Shown here: one piece after another, positions 44,489 to 54,633 of the stretch
Numbering within the stretch: position 1 is the first letter of the stretch
Layout: every line of letters begins with the position of its first letter
Assembly (NCBI GenBank): GCA_021464415.1
Contig: JAKCWG010000512.1
Coordinates: 62,001-126,000 of the forward strand
Length of the DNA stretch: 64,000 nucleotides
Reading direction: 5' to 3'
Source of the DNA: Lonicera japonica
Lineage: Eukaryota; Streptophyta; Magnoliopsida; Dipsacales; Caprifoliaceae
Made by a program: the position numbers and the translations under genes
The notes under the pieces: model-generated
Database searches by the model: none
What the model saw: only the letters and a program-made list of their open reading frames with translations
What the model was told of the DNA's origin: nothing

Positions 44489-46141
44489 GGCTTCATCGTA
44501 AAGTTCTGCAATTCGGGGATCCTCTGTAGCAATTTAGATGTATTGTAGAAGGATTGGAGCATCAAATACAAATGCAACAGTATATACTTTGGTAAGATAC
44601 CAAAGGAATACTAGAGCATGAGCAGGAACACGGCTGGGCTTATGAATATGGAACAAGGAACAGAACAGGTATTTAGGATGGAGGCACAATCCTCGAAAAA
44701 CTAAACCATACTTAGTCAAAGTAATTTCCAAGTATTTCTAGAGGAGATTTTTGTCACGGAGTCTGAGGGTATGATCAAGGATGATGTTTTGAAGTCCGTT
44801 TGGTAGGTAGGGGATTGCATCAAGCACAGGAAGTTGAAGGTTGAAATCAAAGAATTAAAATGGGTTGAAGCTGTGGCTTATGTTGTCATGAGGGCGACTA
44901 GTGCCGGTGCTGGATGTGCTAGAGCTTGGCTTCATGATAAGTGTGGTGATTTGGGTAATTGGGAAAACACATGGTAGGGCTTGTGGTGTGAGCTGGTATT
45001 TATAGGGTTTGCAAGACACATAGTTTTGCTTTAGGGCGATGTGGGATACATGTGGTTCATATGGAGGTCGAGAAAAGAAGTCTGCAATTACATTACCTTT
45101 TTCTCGAATATGTTTAACTGTGAACAACCACTGGGAAAACCATTCAGACCATCTAAGTAATTGGGAATTTCGTATCTGTTTTTGCTTGAAATTGATCATA
45201 GCAGGAAATGATTTCATATCCATCTCAATGCGGAAGTGATGACCAATGAGATGAAATTGGAATTTTTCTATGCCTCTTCGAACTGTTAGGATTTCTTTGA
45301 AGGTGGAGTGGTAATGAGTTTGTGAGGGTTTAAACTTGCCAGATTTGTATCCACACACATTTCTCTTGCCACTAATTTCTTCAAAGAGAAATGCTACCCA
45401 ATACTGCTGGCTGGCATCAGTTTGTAAAACTCATGTTCCATTAGATGGGATTTGTAAGGGAGGAAGATGTTGGATATGATCTTTAAGCTTGCGAACACAT
45501 TCTTCGTGAATTTGGGACCATGGTGGTGGTGTATTTTTGAGCAATTTGGCTAACGCGCCTGTATACTTAGAGACGTGGGGAATGAAATGGGACATGTAGT
45601 TTACAAGGCTAATAAATTGTTGAACTTCTGTAACTGAAGAAAGTTTATCTGGGAATTTTAACAAATCTTTCGAAATATGGGGCTGCAATTTAAATTATCC
45701 ATTGGAAATTTGCATTCCAAGGAAATCAATCTCAGATGTTGCAATCACCATTTTCTTTTGGGAGGGCATGATTCCATTCTCAAGAATCAACTGGTAAAAG
45801 TGGCTGAGTAACTTGGCATGAGACTCAAGATCGATAGAGTAAAGGAGAATGTTATCAATGTAAATGAGTGCATTAGCCATTATCGGCTAGAATATTTGGA
45901 GCATAGTTTTTTGGAACACAGATGGGGCATTTTTCAAACCAAAGGGCATGACAGTCCACTGGTAATAGTAGCCCGGGACACAAAAGGCTGTTTTGTGGCG
46001 GTCTTCAGGGGAGATTCCAAGTTGCCAAAAACCTGCTTTCAGATTAAACTTGGAGAAGACCTTTGCATGAGTGAGCTGGCTGAATAGTGAATGCTTTTGA
46101 GGAAGGGGAAATTTATCATTAAGCAGGAAGTGATTGAGTGG
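44489..46141 (-). pseudogene. EVE2 reverse transcriptase and RNase H
   Basis: RT motifs VFSKFNLKAGFWQLGI, VMPFGLKNAPSVFQ and YIDNILLYS are present. The catalytic YIDD has become YIDN (45861-45850), which would abolish polymerase activity. The connection has FISLVNYMSHFIP. RNase H follows with QTDAS, CGYKSGKFKPSQTHYHSTFK and GNVIADFFSRP. In-frame stops lie near 46140, 45883, 45692 and 45432 and after 44855. The EVE1 frame is open over the corresponding RT/RNase H stretch, so this copy appears older or less constrained. Confidence 0.95.
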
Positions 46142-47250
46142 CTAGTAGTTGATTACAAGCCTCATCTTGCCTCGCACTTGCTCTGATCGTTTGTTAACAT
46201 AGAAAGCTTCACATGCCCATTGAGAAGTGGTAGCTTCAATTAATTTTTGCTGCTTGAGAACATGGAGTTCTTCAATTGCTAGAGCCAAACGTTCTGGATT
46301 CATACCAGAATGAGAAGCTTTTGTTGGATTAACATCTTCATTAAGTTTGAAGGGGAGTTTGACAAAATACTTGCGAGTTTGCCATAATGGGTGAGAACAA
46401 TTTTGCAAAAACTCAGTGTGAGATTATGCACAAGACGTTTGAATGATTTGGGCTTTTAATTCTTCAATGGAAGAAGGCTTAGTCAAAGGGAATTCAAGAA
46501 TATGCGTGTGTATTTGGTAGATTTCATTAGGTGAAATCCAAGGTAAAAGACAATTTTTGAAGCGTAATCCATCATTAAAAAATCTTAGACCTAGGAATTG
46601 CTTGATTATATCAAAACCTATAAGTAGATCCTTTTGGGGTAGGGAGGTACCAAAAACCTTGTGCCTAATTACTTTGCCTAGGAAAACCTGGATTTGAATA
46701 GTCTTATTGATCTTATCGACCATAAGAATATCGCCATTTGCAACACGGAATCCTACTGAACACTTTTGCCAATAAGACGTAGGGAGTTTAGAGGGATTCA
46801 TGAATGTTCGTGCTGCACCAGTATCAAAGAAAGCTATCAATGGGGATGGCTTGTAGTAAAGCTTATGAATGAGATACACTTTTGCCATAGGAATTGGAGC
46901 TGGTGCCAAAGATAGACATTCTTCTAAGGAATTGACCATGGGAAACTCTTGGTCTGATACGGTACTTGTGGAAGAAGTTTCTGAATCACTGTTTGGACCT
47001 GATTCTTCGTCGAAATAGTGAATTTACATTATTGTGTCTGGTGATGCTTGGTCTTCAACAGAGAGGACATATTCAAGATCAGATTCTATGACTTCGGGGT
47101 AGTGTTGTTGGATAAGGGCCATAATTTGCTCTTTCTTTTTAGCATTCGGACAATTTTTAGCAAAATGTCTCTTCTTATGACAGATGAAGCAACCATCGGT
47201 ACGTCTTTTCCTAAAATTTTGTTTTTTGACTAATATCCAGGAAATTTTCT
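46142..47250 (-). pseudogene. EVE2 CCHC finger and aspartic protease region
   Basis: The zinc knuckle CFICHKKRHFAKNC is at 47191-47150. A serine/glutamate-rich linker follows, with a stop. The protease starts around 46939, with catalytic DTG at 46825-46817 (IAFFDTGAARTF) and QKDLLIGFDIIKQF. The frame leads to KLNEDVNPTKASHSGMNPE and GKMRLVINY, the start of RT. Stops occur at about 46424 and 47025. Confidence 0.9.
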
Positions 47251-48525
47251 TTTTGAAATGACACTTCTTTGATTTTTTCCAAGACTTATCATCATTTTGG
47301 TATCGTGATTTCTTCTTGGAGTGACGAGATCAGGATCCTTTCTTTCTTTTGCAGTGGCTTCTGCAGTCATAATTTTTGTCATTTTCGCACTTAATCTTTA
47401 ACCACTCTTTCTTACAAGAGGAAAAGATTCTTGAGCTATTTTTCTAGATGCTTTCCATGTGCGTTTGTTGATTACACATACGTCTAATAGAATGGACAAC
47501 AGTTTCATAAATGTCTACTAGCGTGAGGTCCTTGGTTTCCAATTTTTGGATTTTAAGAAGTTTTTTCGCTTTTGCAACCAATGGATCTGGGAACGATTGG
47601 AACACGATCTACTTGAGATTAACATCATCAATGCCACCAAGGATATAAAATCGTTTGGAGACATGTTTATAGTGACGTTCAATATCCTTTAGATCAAGAG
47701 GACAACACTTCATATTGAGTAGTTCATCACGCATGATGTCGAGATGACGAAGTGGTTTTTCGACGAACTCGATGTACATGAGCTCTAAGAACATGTCAAT
47801 TGTATCTTGTTGCTGGAGTTAAAGCTGTCTGTATTTGCCAAGTGATTCATACCAGTCTTTTAGGCGGCTGTTGAGTCTGGCAAGAAAACGTTTAATAACT
47901 TTGTGAAGTGGAAAATGTTCAAAGTCAGCATTAATCCATGTTGTAAAGCTTGAAAATCTATCTCACCATTGTAGAAGAGGGATCCTCAACGATAGGATCA
48001 TTGAGTTAACCTAGAGGTGCATCTTGGTGTTGGGGTGGCTGCTGCTACGGTGGTTGTTGCTGTGCTGAGAACAATTCCTCAAGACTTTCAAACAAATCAT
48101 CTTTGTGGGCTTTGACTTGTAGCCGATCATTCATTGTGAGAGACTTTAAAAATGAGGAGATTTGGTTTTCAGACACCTGTTCTTCTTGGACTGCAAACAT
48201 ATCCATTTGCTGGGATAACGCACCTTGGGTTGCATCATGTTCATAGTGACTGCTATATGCGGATGGATTACTAGCATCATTTGTTCTTTGAGAAGACCTT
48301 CGAATAGGCTGGGGTGATTGAATAGGATGACGATACTATCTAACTACATCATACCCAAGATTCCATGTTGGATAACTAAAACTTTGGAGGGATGGTTGTG
48401 AATAAAAACTGGCTGATTTTGGAAGGCTTTTGGGTTTTGAGTATGCATAGTGGGAATTTGAGTATGACCATTCTCATCTTTTGCTTCATAGACATGATTG
48501 CCTTGTCTATCAAAGTACAAGATTC
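47251..48525 (-). pseudogene. EVE2 coat-protein region, heavily broken
   Basis: Only one segment, 47794-47609 (MKCCPLDLKDIERHYKHVSK, FYILGGIDDVNLK), is clearly alignable to the EVE1 coat core. Upstream (to about 48525) glutamine- and proline-rich pieces correspond to the coiled-coil part. A basic lysine/histidine stretch lies at 47260-47440. A frameshift between 48526 and 47794 and several stops separate these pieces. Confidence 0.75.
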
Positions 48526-49560
48526 TTATAGGGGGCTTTCAAGAACCGAGTCTATGGGATATCTTTCAAGGGCTTGAAACATGTTGATTTCAATAACAAA
48601 AGGATTATTCATGGGAGAGGGAGGTTTTTTGAAAGATACCTCAACTTGGTGATTTGCCTTTTTGATGTAGATGGGATATGTTGATTGAACCGACTCGCTG
48701 GAAGATTCTTCATGTAGAATTTCATAAGATGTAACCCAAGTTTTAGGTAACAACTTAATTAATTCTTCACGGGGTAACTGCTTAGGTATATAGCTGGCCG
48801 TTGGTGCTGACTTAGAATCAATGGTCAACATTAGTGCATCAAAAGTGGTAGATCCTTGAATGTAAAGGTCGTATGAATGGTTTTGGACACGGAAAATCAT
48901 TTGGTGATGAATGGTAGCAGCTGAAGTGCCTTGAACCATGGGGACACTAGTGATTTAGACTTGAATTTTTAGGGCTGAAGCAAGATACTTGTCGAAAAAA
49001 GGTATGTTAAACTTGGGATACAGTGTAAAGAAAACTATACCAGCATTAAGAGTAGCTTGTGCCTTACTGAGACAAGCTTGCTGATAAGATTTCAAACGAG
49101 AATCCAAAAGAGCTATCTTGACGACAGCAGCAAGACCTTTGCGCCCACGGAAGGTGACCGCAAAACGGATTACACCAAAGTGCAAATGAGTATCACCTTG
49201 AGAAATAGCCATTCGCTGGATTTCTGGAGGTAGAGGAATTGGGTAAACGCGTTCTTCAGAACCAGACAGAACAAATAAGGAATCAAACTTGCTTGCTTGG
49301 ACATATTCCTTGATTAGAAGTTCTGATGAGTGGGAACTGATGAGTTTTCTGACCTGCCTTGCGAAACTTTTTGGTGTGGGGATGGAAAACACGTTGTATG
49401 GGTTTACAGTGGGTAAATCCATTTATGGGATTTTATCTTTATTCGAAATATGGGAAATTTCATATAAAGCTTCAATACTATTTTCATACCTAGAAGACGA
49501 CAACATATAACTAGATCTAGACAAACAAGAATTGGAATTAGAACTTTTAAATAAAGACAT
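48526..49560 (-). pseudogene. EVE2 movement protein (30K type)
   Basis: The frame starts at ATG 49560-49558 (MSLFKSSNSNSCLSRSS), has a stop just before 49422, then runs as MDLPTVNPYNVFSIPTPKSF to a TAG at 48957-48955, and continues in the same frame to 48526. The core HFGVIRFAVTFRGRKG and VVKIALLDSRLKSYQQA includes the LDxR motif of caulimovirid movement proteins, which enlarge plasmodesmata so that virus passes between cells. Two internal stops inactivate it. EVE1 retains only the first 78 codons of the equivalent gene. Confidence 0.85.
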
Positions 49561-49756
49561 ATTTAGTAAATTTTTTGGGGGTTTTGAAATCTTTGTGAAA
49601 AACTAAGTTCTTTCACCAAAAGATAACAGATAGATAAACTCATGATCTTTAGCTTCTTCTGAATATTATAGATCTCTTAAAAATATTAAAATGAAAACGT
49701 TAATAATCTGTAGAAAAAGTTTTGTGCCTTCTGGACCACTTTTGTGATTCATCGAG

Positions 49757-49774
49757 CTAAACACGGCTGTCCAT
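49757..49774 (-). CDS. EVE2 leader uORF, MDSRV
   Basis: A five-codon ORF inside 24 nt (49761-49784) identical to EVE1 12558-12581. It stops two codons earlier than the EVE1 version. Flanking GAGC and GCTC could pair, where EVE1 has AGGC and GCCT: different bases, same pairing. Likely part of a leader structure used in translation. Confidence 0.5.
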   Translation of the reverse strand: MDSRV

Positions 49775-49877
49775 CGCCTTAAAACGCTCTTTCCTTAAGC
49801 ACCCTGTCTATGAATGCATAAATCTTTTGTACAAATCTTAAGAACTATACTCGGATTCTGAGTATGTTAACTTCCAA

Positions 49878-50002
49878 TTTCTGATATGAGAGATCCACTC
49901 AACAAAATCTAGGTTTTCTGATGTGAGAGATCCACTAACTGTGGCAGTCACAGAGCATACTAATCATAGATCTGCTGATATGTGGCAGACGTAGAGCATA
50001 CT
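49878..50002 (-). repeat. EVE2 leader motif block A-A-B-B
   Basis: On the minus strand, motif A is at 50002-49983 and 49961-49942, and motif B at 49933-49915 and 49896-49878. Order and spacing match EVE1 12341-12465 closely. Confidence 0.8.
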
Positions 50003-50162
50003 TTGTAGAAGTACTGGATCTCATACTAAACATAGTATAGTTATCAAACATTCATACGTAAGATGTATATTATTAATTAGAAGCTTTAGCTCTTAAGAAT
50101 ATCTAACCTTATATGTTGGATCAGAACTCAGAGGAACGACTACTCACGAGACATCGAACAAT

Positions 50163-50174
50163 CCTCTGATACCA
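50163..50174 (-). promoter_or_regulatory. EVE2 tRNA-Met primer-binding site
   Basis: Minus strand reads TGGTATCAGAGG, identical to the EVE1 site, followed by ATTGTTCGATGTCTCGTGAG. In both copies the 12th base is G where the usual plant site has C. Confidence 0.9.
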
Positions 50175-50217
50175 TATTCCCGAATCTGAAAACTTAACGC
50201 CGGGGGGGGGGGGGGGG

Positions 50218-50480
50218 AGCATAGAAAACGAAGAGAATAAATGAAGGATGAAGCGAATTTGGTTCGAATACTGATGTGGGGGAAGCACATTAAATATTAT
50301 GGGCAAGATTTTATCAAATATATGTATGTATATATATATATTTATATTAGGGGTAATTAAGATGGCATTTTCATCTTTTTATTTAACTAGGACTAACGGT
50401 TTAAACAAACATTAGGGTGCAAATTTAAAGAAAAAAACTTGGGGTGCAAACTCAAATATTGACTATAAATATATGGGGCA
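50218..50480. repeat. EVE2 left (5') flank: TA-rich tract and inverted-repeat arm
   Basis: After the viral C-tract comes about 100 bp of unassigned DNA, a TATGTATGTATATATATATA tract at 50322-50345, and then the arm (50340-50475) that pairs with 42376-42510. AT-repeat DNA next to the virus end parallels EVE1. Confidence 0.5.
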
Positions 50481-50681
50481 AACTCAATTTTTCTTAAATT
50501 TGTAATTTGTTGAAATAACTTACAAGAGCTATCAATTAAAGACCTAGACATAGTAATTATGTGATTAAAATCTGTAATGCAAACTTAATTTTGCACCATA
50601 CAAAAAAAAATTACAATTCAAAAATTTACTGCAAAGTTAATGTTTCACTCCTTCTAAAGTCTGGTCAAATATAGACTCTTA

Positions 50682-50971
50682 GGCTCCGTTTGATTGCAAA
50701 GATGGAAAATGAAAATAAATTTAGTTAGTTTGTGTGAAAAGATAGAAAAGAAGGTGAGAGATGTTACTCATTTTATGAGTATACATCCACCATCTTTCAA
50801 TATTTTTGGTGGAAAATTTTTACTCGATCACCACCAAATAAAGAAAATTTTCTTCATGGAAAAACTTAAAAATCAAGAGGATATCATTTCTATCACTTAA
50901 CTTCTTTTCCATCTTTTCACCAAAACTAACTCAATTTATTTTTCTTTTCCACCTTGCAATCAAAGGAAGCC
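50682..50971. mobile_element. MITE family M1, copy 3, TSD TTA
   Basis: Begins GGCTCCGTTTGATTGCAAAG and ends CTTGCAATCAAAGGAAGCC, with TTA on both sides (50679-50681 and 50972-50974). A 290-bp non-coding body with inverted symmetry. The TTA duplication and TIR start fit Tourist-like PIF/Harbinger MITEs. Confidence 0.85.
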
Positions 50972-50974
50972 TTA

Positions 50975-51940
50975 ATTTATAAAAATATTAATAAGCCCCA
51001 GAAAAATCTTTCTCAAGAAAACCCCCTGCACTCTCTTTTTTCATTAAAATATGATTGCAAGAGGGTTTGAATCTTAAACCTTTAACAAACTAATATGTTG
51101 GTTAACTACTGGTCATTTAACATCTTTGTTTTATAATTTAATTTGAACTAAATATATCTGAATATCGCATGTATCGCGTAAATGTCCAACTTACAAAAGC
51201 TACTTAAGTAAAACGGACATCTACCGGCCCTCTATATACAAGTGCCTCAATATGGGAATGGCTAGTACAAACACAAAAAGAATCTTTTGATTCTTTCATT
51301 TTTTATTTTTTTTTCTATTTACGTTTTGGAAGTTTTGATTCTTTCTTTTTAAATGCAATTGTTTAAATTTTTTTCCCGTTTTTCTGACTAATGAAACCTA
51401 AGTAATCTTTTTGTAAGGTTACTGGTTGATCCGATTAATAATTGTTTTAATTCTTTTGTTTACATGAAATTTGCCTTGGGTAACCCTCAAATAAAAAATA
51501 AAATTTGCCTTGTGTAAAACATTAATTAGACTAATTTGTGTAATTTCCCTCCTTCTATTAACACCATTAATAGGCAATCTGATTTCCATTTAGTGATTTC
51601 CAAATTGATTTCCATCTTCTGGTTTATCCGATTAATAACCGCTTTAATTTTTCTCTTCAGGGGGGGAAGCATAAATGAGTTAAAGGTTGTTTTCTATAAT
51701 TGCCTAGAAAAACTGGGCAACTTTATATGTTGTTTCGTAAAAGTAAATATTCAAGAATATATTAAGGCAACATTAAGGTGATACCTTGCAAATACGTTGG
51801 TTAATTACTAAATTGTGTATCATGATTTAATAGACTCTACATACGCTTCTATCTCTTTTGGGTATGTATGCCCCAGATATGATCGTGCAATCAAGTGGCG
51901 CATTAGCCGGCTTTTGAAGGATGTTTTGTGTGTTTTGGGT
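50975..51940. other. no gene seen
   Basis: AT-rich DNA with short homopolymer runs. An imperfect repeat of TGGTT(G/T)ATCCGATTAATAA occurs at 51424 and 51620. The ORF at 51536-51781 shows no domain. Confidence 0.45.
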
Positions 51941-51948
51941 GTTGGGGG

Positions 51949-52424
51949 AGCCGGACCTGAGGTGAGCCGGAACAGGCGCTCATCTCAGGCCCCAAATTTT
52001 GTAGTGGCCTCATAATATTTTAAAATTTAAGGTTAGATTTATAAAGTTTCAAAATTTTGGAGGTAAAATTGTAATTATTTTTATAAGTTTATTCCAAATT
52101 AAAGCTAAAGGTAAAAAGTCAACCAAAAAAAAAAAAAAAACTAAAGTATTACGCTACATCTTTCTCAGTTTCTCTTCCGACTCTTCGCATGAACCAAAAG
52201 AGGAAAAAAAGGGTTGAGCTCTTCGTAGTTCGTTGGAGAAGGAGATGGTCGATTAGTATCAAATCAGCAAGCTCTTCGTAGTGATCATTTATGTAGATTT
52301 ATTTTATTTTATTTATTTTCTTTGAATTTGGATGCTTAGAAAAAAAAAAACCTAAAAATTTAAGGACATAGGGCCCCATTCATAAATTTCGCTTCAAACC
52401 CATGAATTCTCAGGTCCGGCCTTG
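51949..52424. mobile_element. hAT-type MITE with 8-bp TSD
   Basis: The ends AGCCGGACCTGAG and CTCAGGTCCGGCCTTG are inverted repeats, flanked by GTTGGGGG at 51941-51948 and 52425-52432. An 8-bp target duplication and a (CAAG)GCCGG start are typical of hAT elements. The 476-bp body includes GGCCCCAAATTTTGTAGTGGCCTCATA and an A-run; it encodes nothing. Confidence 0.85.
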
Positions 52425-52432
52425 GTTGGGGG

Positions 52433-54633
52433 CTATCCGATACCTTCGGCTTCGGGCCTTGTGTGTAACTGACGGTGCTGATAGTAGAGTTTTTTGTTTG
52501 ATTTTGTTTTCATGTATTTCAGTTAAAAAAAATAAATTATTGGATGAAATGACACATCCTCTAATCATTTCGTGAAATTGTATCATTCAAAAGTTATTGG
52601 AATGGATATAGATTAAGATAAATGACTTCGGCTGTCTTTAAACTAGCATGACACAAATAGTTCAACTGTGCATCACAATTGAAAAAAATTTCAAATAATT
52701 GCATATGTTAACGCCAAAATATTTCAAATCATATTGGTCTGAATAAATTACACTTTTCAAGTTTCTGTTATGGTATAAACATGTATTCACATATTCATAA
52801 ATTTTGCTAAGAGTCCAGTTTCGTGAAACATTTCCAAAGAAGGACAGATAGAATTCAGCCAATGTTTCATTCGTAGGTAGAATATTGTATCAACAAGGCA
52901 TAACAAAAAGGGAAAATATTCATATTCATTGTTGTAAATCACAAATTAACAACAGATATATAGAACAACAAAAAGTGCCACACCATGCGCAATTAATCAC
53001 AAGCTACTACACCAAAAAACTAGAGTATTATTTATTTATGGAAGATATGAAACTCGAAGTTTCAGCATCGCGATGATATATAGATTCATAGATTTAGATG
53101 TCCTTGAGGTTGTAGAAATTAAAGATCTCTCGGCCTCAATTGATTTGTTCGGCAATCTGTAGAATGAACTTCAACCGTACATCTTCCTTCGATACTGAAA
53201 GAGAAAAACAAATGGTTTCTTAGTGTGTTAATCTCTACATGGTGAGCAGATGTATCAATCGAAAAAAAAAATGTAGAATGTTGTAAAATTTAATTTTAAC
53301 ATTGTCCATACTTACAAGAGTGAAGTTATTACCATCATTTAACATATAAGAGACTAATCTTGTGTTTCATACCTGAACACCATCTATGTTGATAGACACA
53401 ATATAGGCAGTAAAATGAGTTCTTCTTTCCACTTATTCCACATTTAGTGCTCGTTTGGTTTAAATTTATGTTTTTTCCTGAAATTTTAAAATGGTAAATG
53501 CACACAAGTATTTTCTTATAATTCATGATATCAGGTGAAATTTGCATTTTAGATACCAGGAACAAACAAGTACTCGCTCCTGTGGATGAGTATAGTATTC
53601 CCTCCATCGTTGATTAAGTGTATTTTGGTTTAGAACAAAACTCTTTTCCCATCTTGTATTTTGTTATGTTAGTTTTGTTCTAAAAATAAAAGTGGGATTT
53701 TAATTAGGGACTTCTCAAAAAAAGGAAGGGTGGACATAATTGGGGAGAGACAGAACAGAAAAAATTAATTACCTGTTTATTCAAACATCCGTGATGATTC
53801 TTCAAACATCACTGCTGACACGAGAAAAAGAGGGAGAGAGATTATTGGAGATGAAACACTACTGACTTGGGAAAAAGTAAAGAAGAAAATTAAAAAATAG
53901 TTATGGAAGATTTGGAACTTTGCATAATTACCTGTTTATGTAAGAGGATATATATAACCTAGCTAGTTCATGATATGAGAAATTATTGGAGAACAGGGGA
54001 CATATTTTCACCATCCATATTAATAAGGTAGCGCAAAAAAATTATTAGATTAATTTAATCTATGCTGATATATAGAAACAACATAATACTTCTTTTATCT
54101 TATTCCTTACTAACACTAGGAGTGTAAATTGGAACAGTAAATTATAATTAATGAAATTCACACGAGGAATCTCTTATAATTTATATCAATAAATTGAATC
54201 GCATGTTGTTGAGCCCCAAACATTCCATGTGAAAATACCATTTTCGGTTACAAAAATGAATAAAAACTTGAACCAAGCGAGCACTTAAAAGTAGAACAAA
54301 TTTTTAAGAACACACAAGTAAATGAGTTAGAAGAAAACTTTTTTCCTATAGCATATTTTCCTATAGAGTATATAATAATTAATTATTTGTTTAAGTGAAC
54401 AAAGAATGACAAAATGTGATTATAAAATGCAATTGAATGTTCACATGCCTGTGTGATGAACATTCGACCCTCTTTCCATGTCGATTAATTCTTCATATAG
54501 CAGCACTGTTGACATGAGAAAAAGAGAGAGAGATATATAAAATCATACTCCAAAATTAAAGCAGAGTATCAAGCAGGTTGAAATACATTCATGCTAAACA
54601 GATTATTGGAGAAGAGAAACTCACATTGCTAAA
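52433..54633. other. downstream region of the CNL gene; direct repeat and possible Stowaway end
   Basis: 53765-53850 and 54447-54535 share ATTCTTCA...CACTG(C/T)TGACA(C/T)GAGAAAAAGAG over about 60 bp, a local duplication downstream of the CNL stop. A TTCCCTCCATCGTTGATTAAG segment at 53598 resembles Stowaway MITE ends, but the second end is not clear. No further gene is seen; a 3' UTR probably occupies part of 54000-54633. Confidence 0.45.

Larger units (their letters stand above)
43098..50217 (-). mobile_element. endogenous pararetrovirus copy 2 (EVE2), Caulimoviridae
   Basis: On the minus strand from 50217 down: C-tract, tRNA-Met primer site, leader, movement protein, coat region, CCHC finger, protease, RT, RNase H, acidic C-terminal domain, promoter, and the start of the leader again. 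This is essentially one full genome of about 6.8 kb, opened in the leader. Proteins align with EVE1 throughout but differ at a large share of positions, so it is a distinct lineage. It is inactivated by at least eight in-frame stops, two frameshifts and an RT active-site change. Confidence 0.9.
49561..50217 (-). other. EVE2 RNA leader, downstream part
   Basis: Runs on the minus strand from a run of 16 C (50217-50202) through the primer site and conserved repeats to the movement-protein start. The ATG of the conserved uORF is 214 nt from the movement-protein ATG, as in EVE1. Confidence 0.75.
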
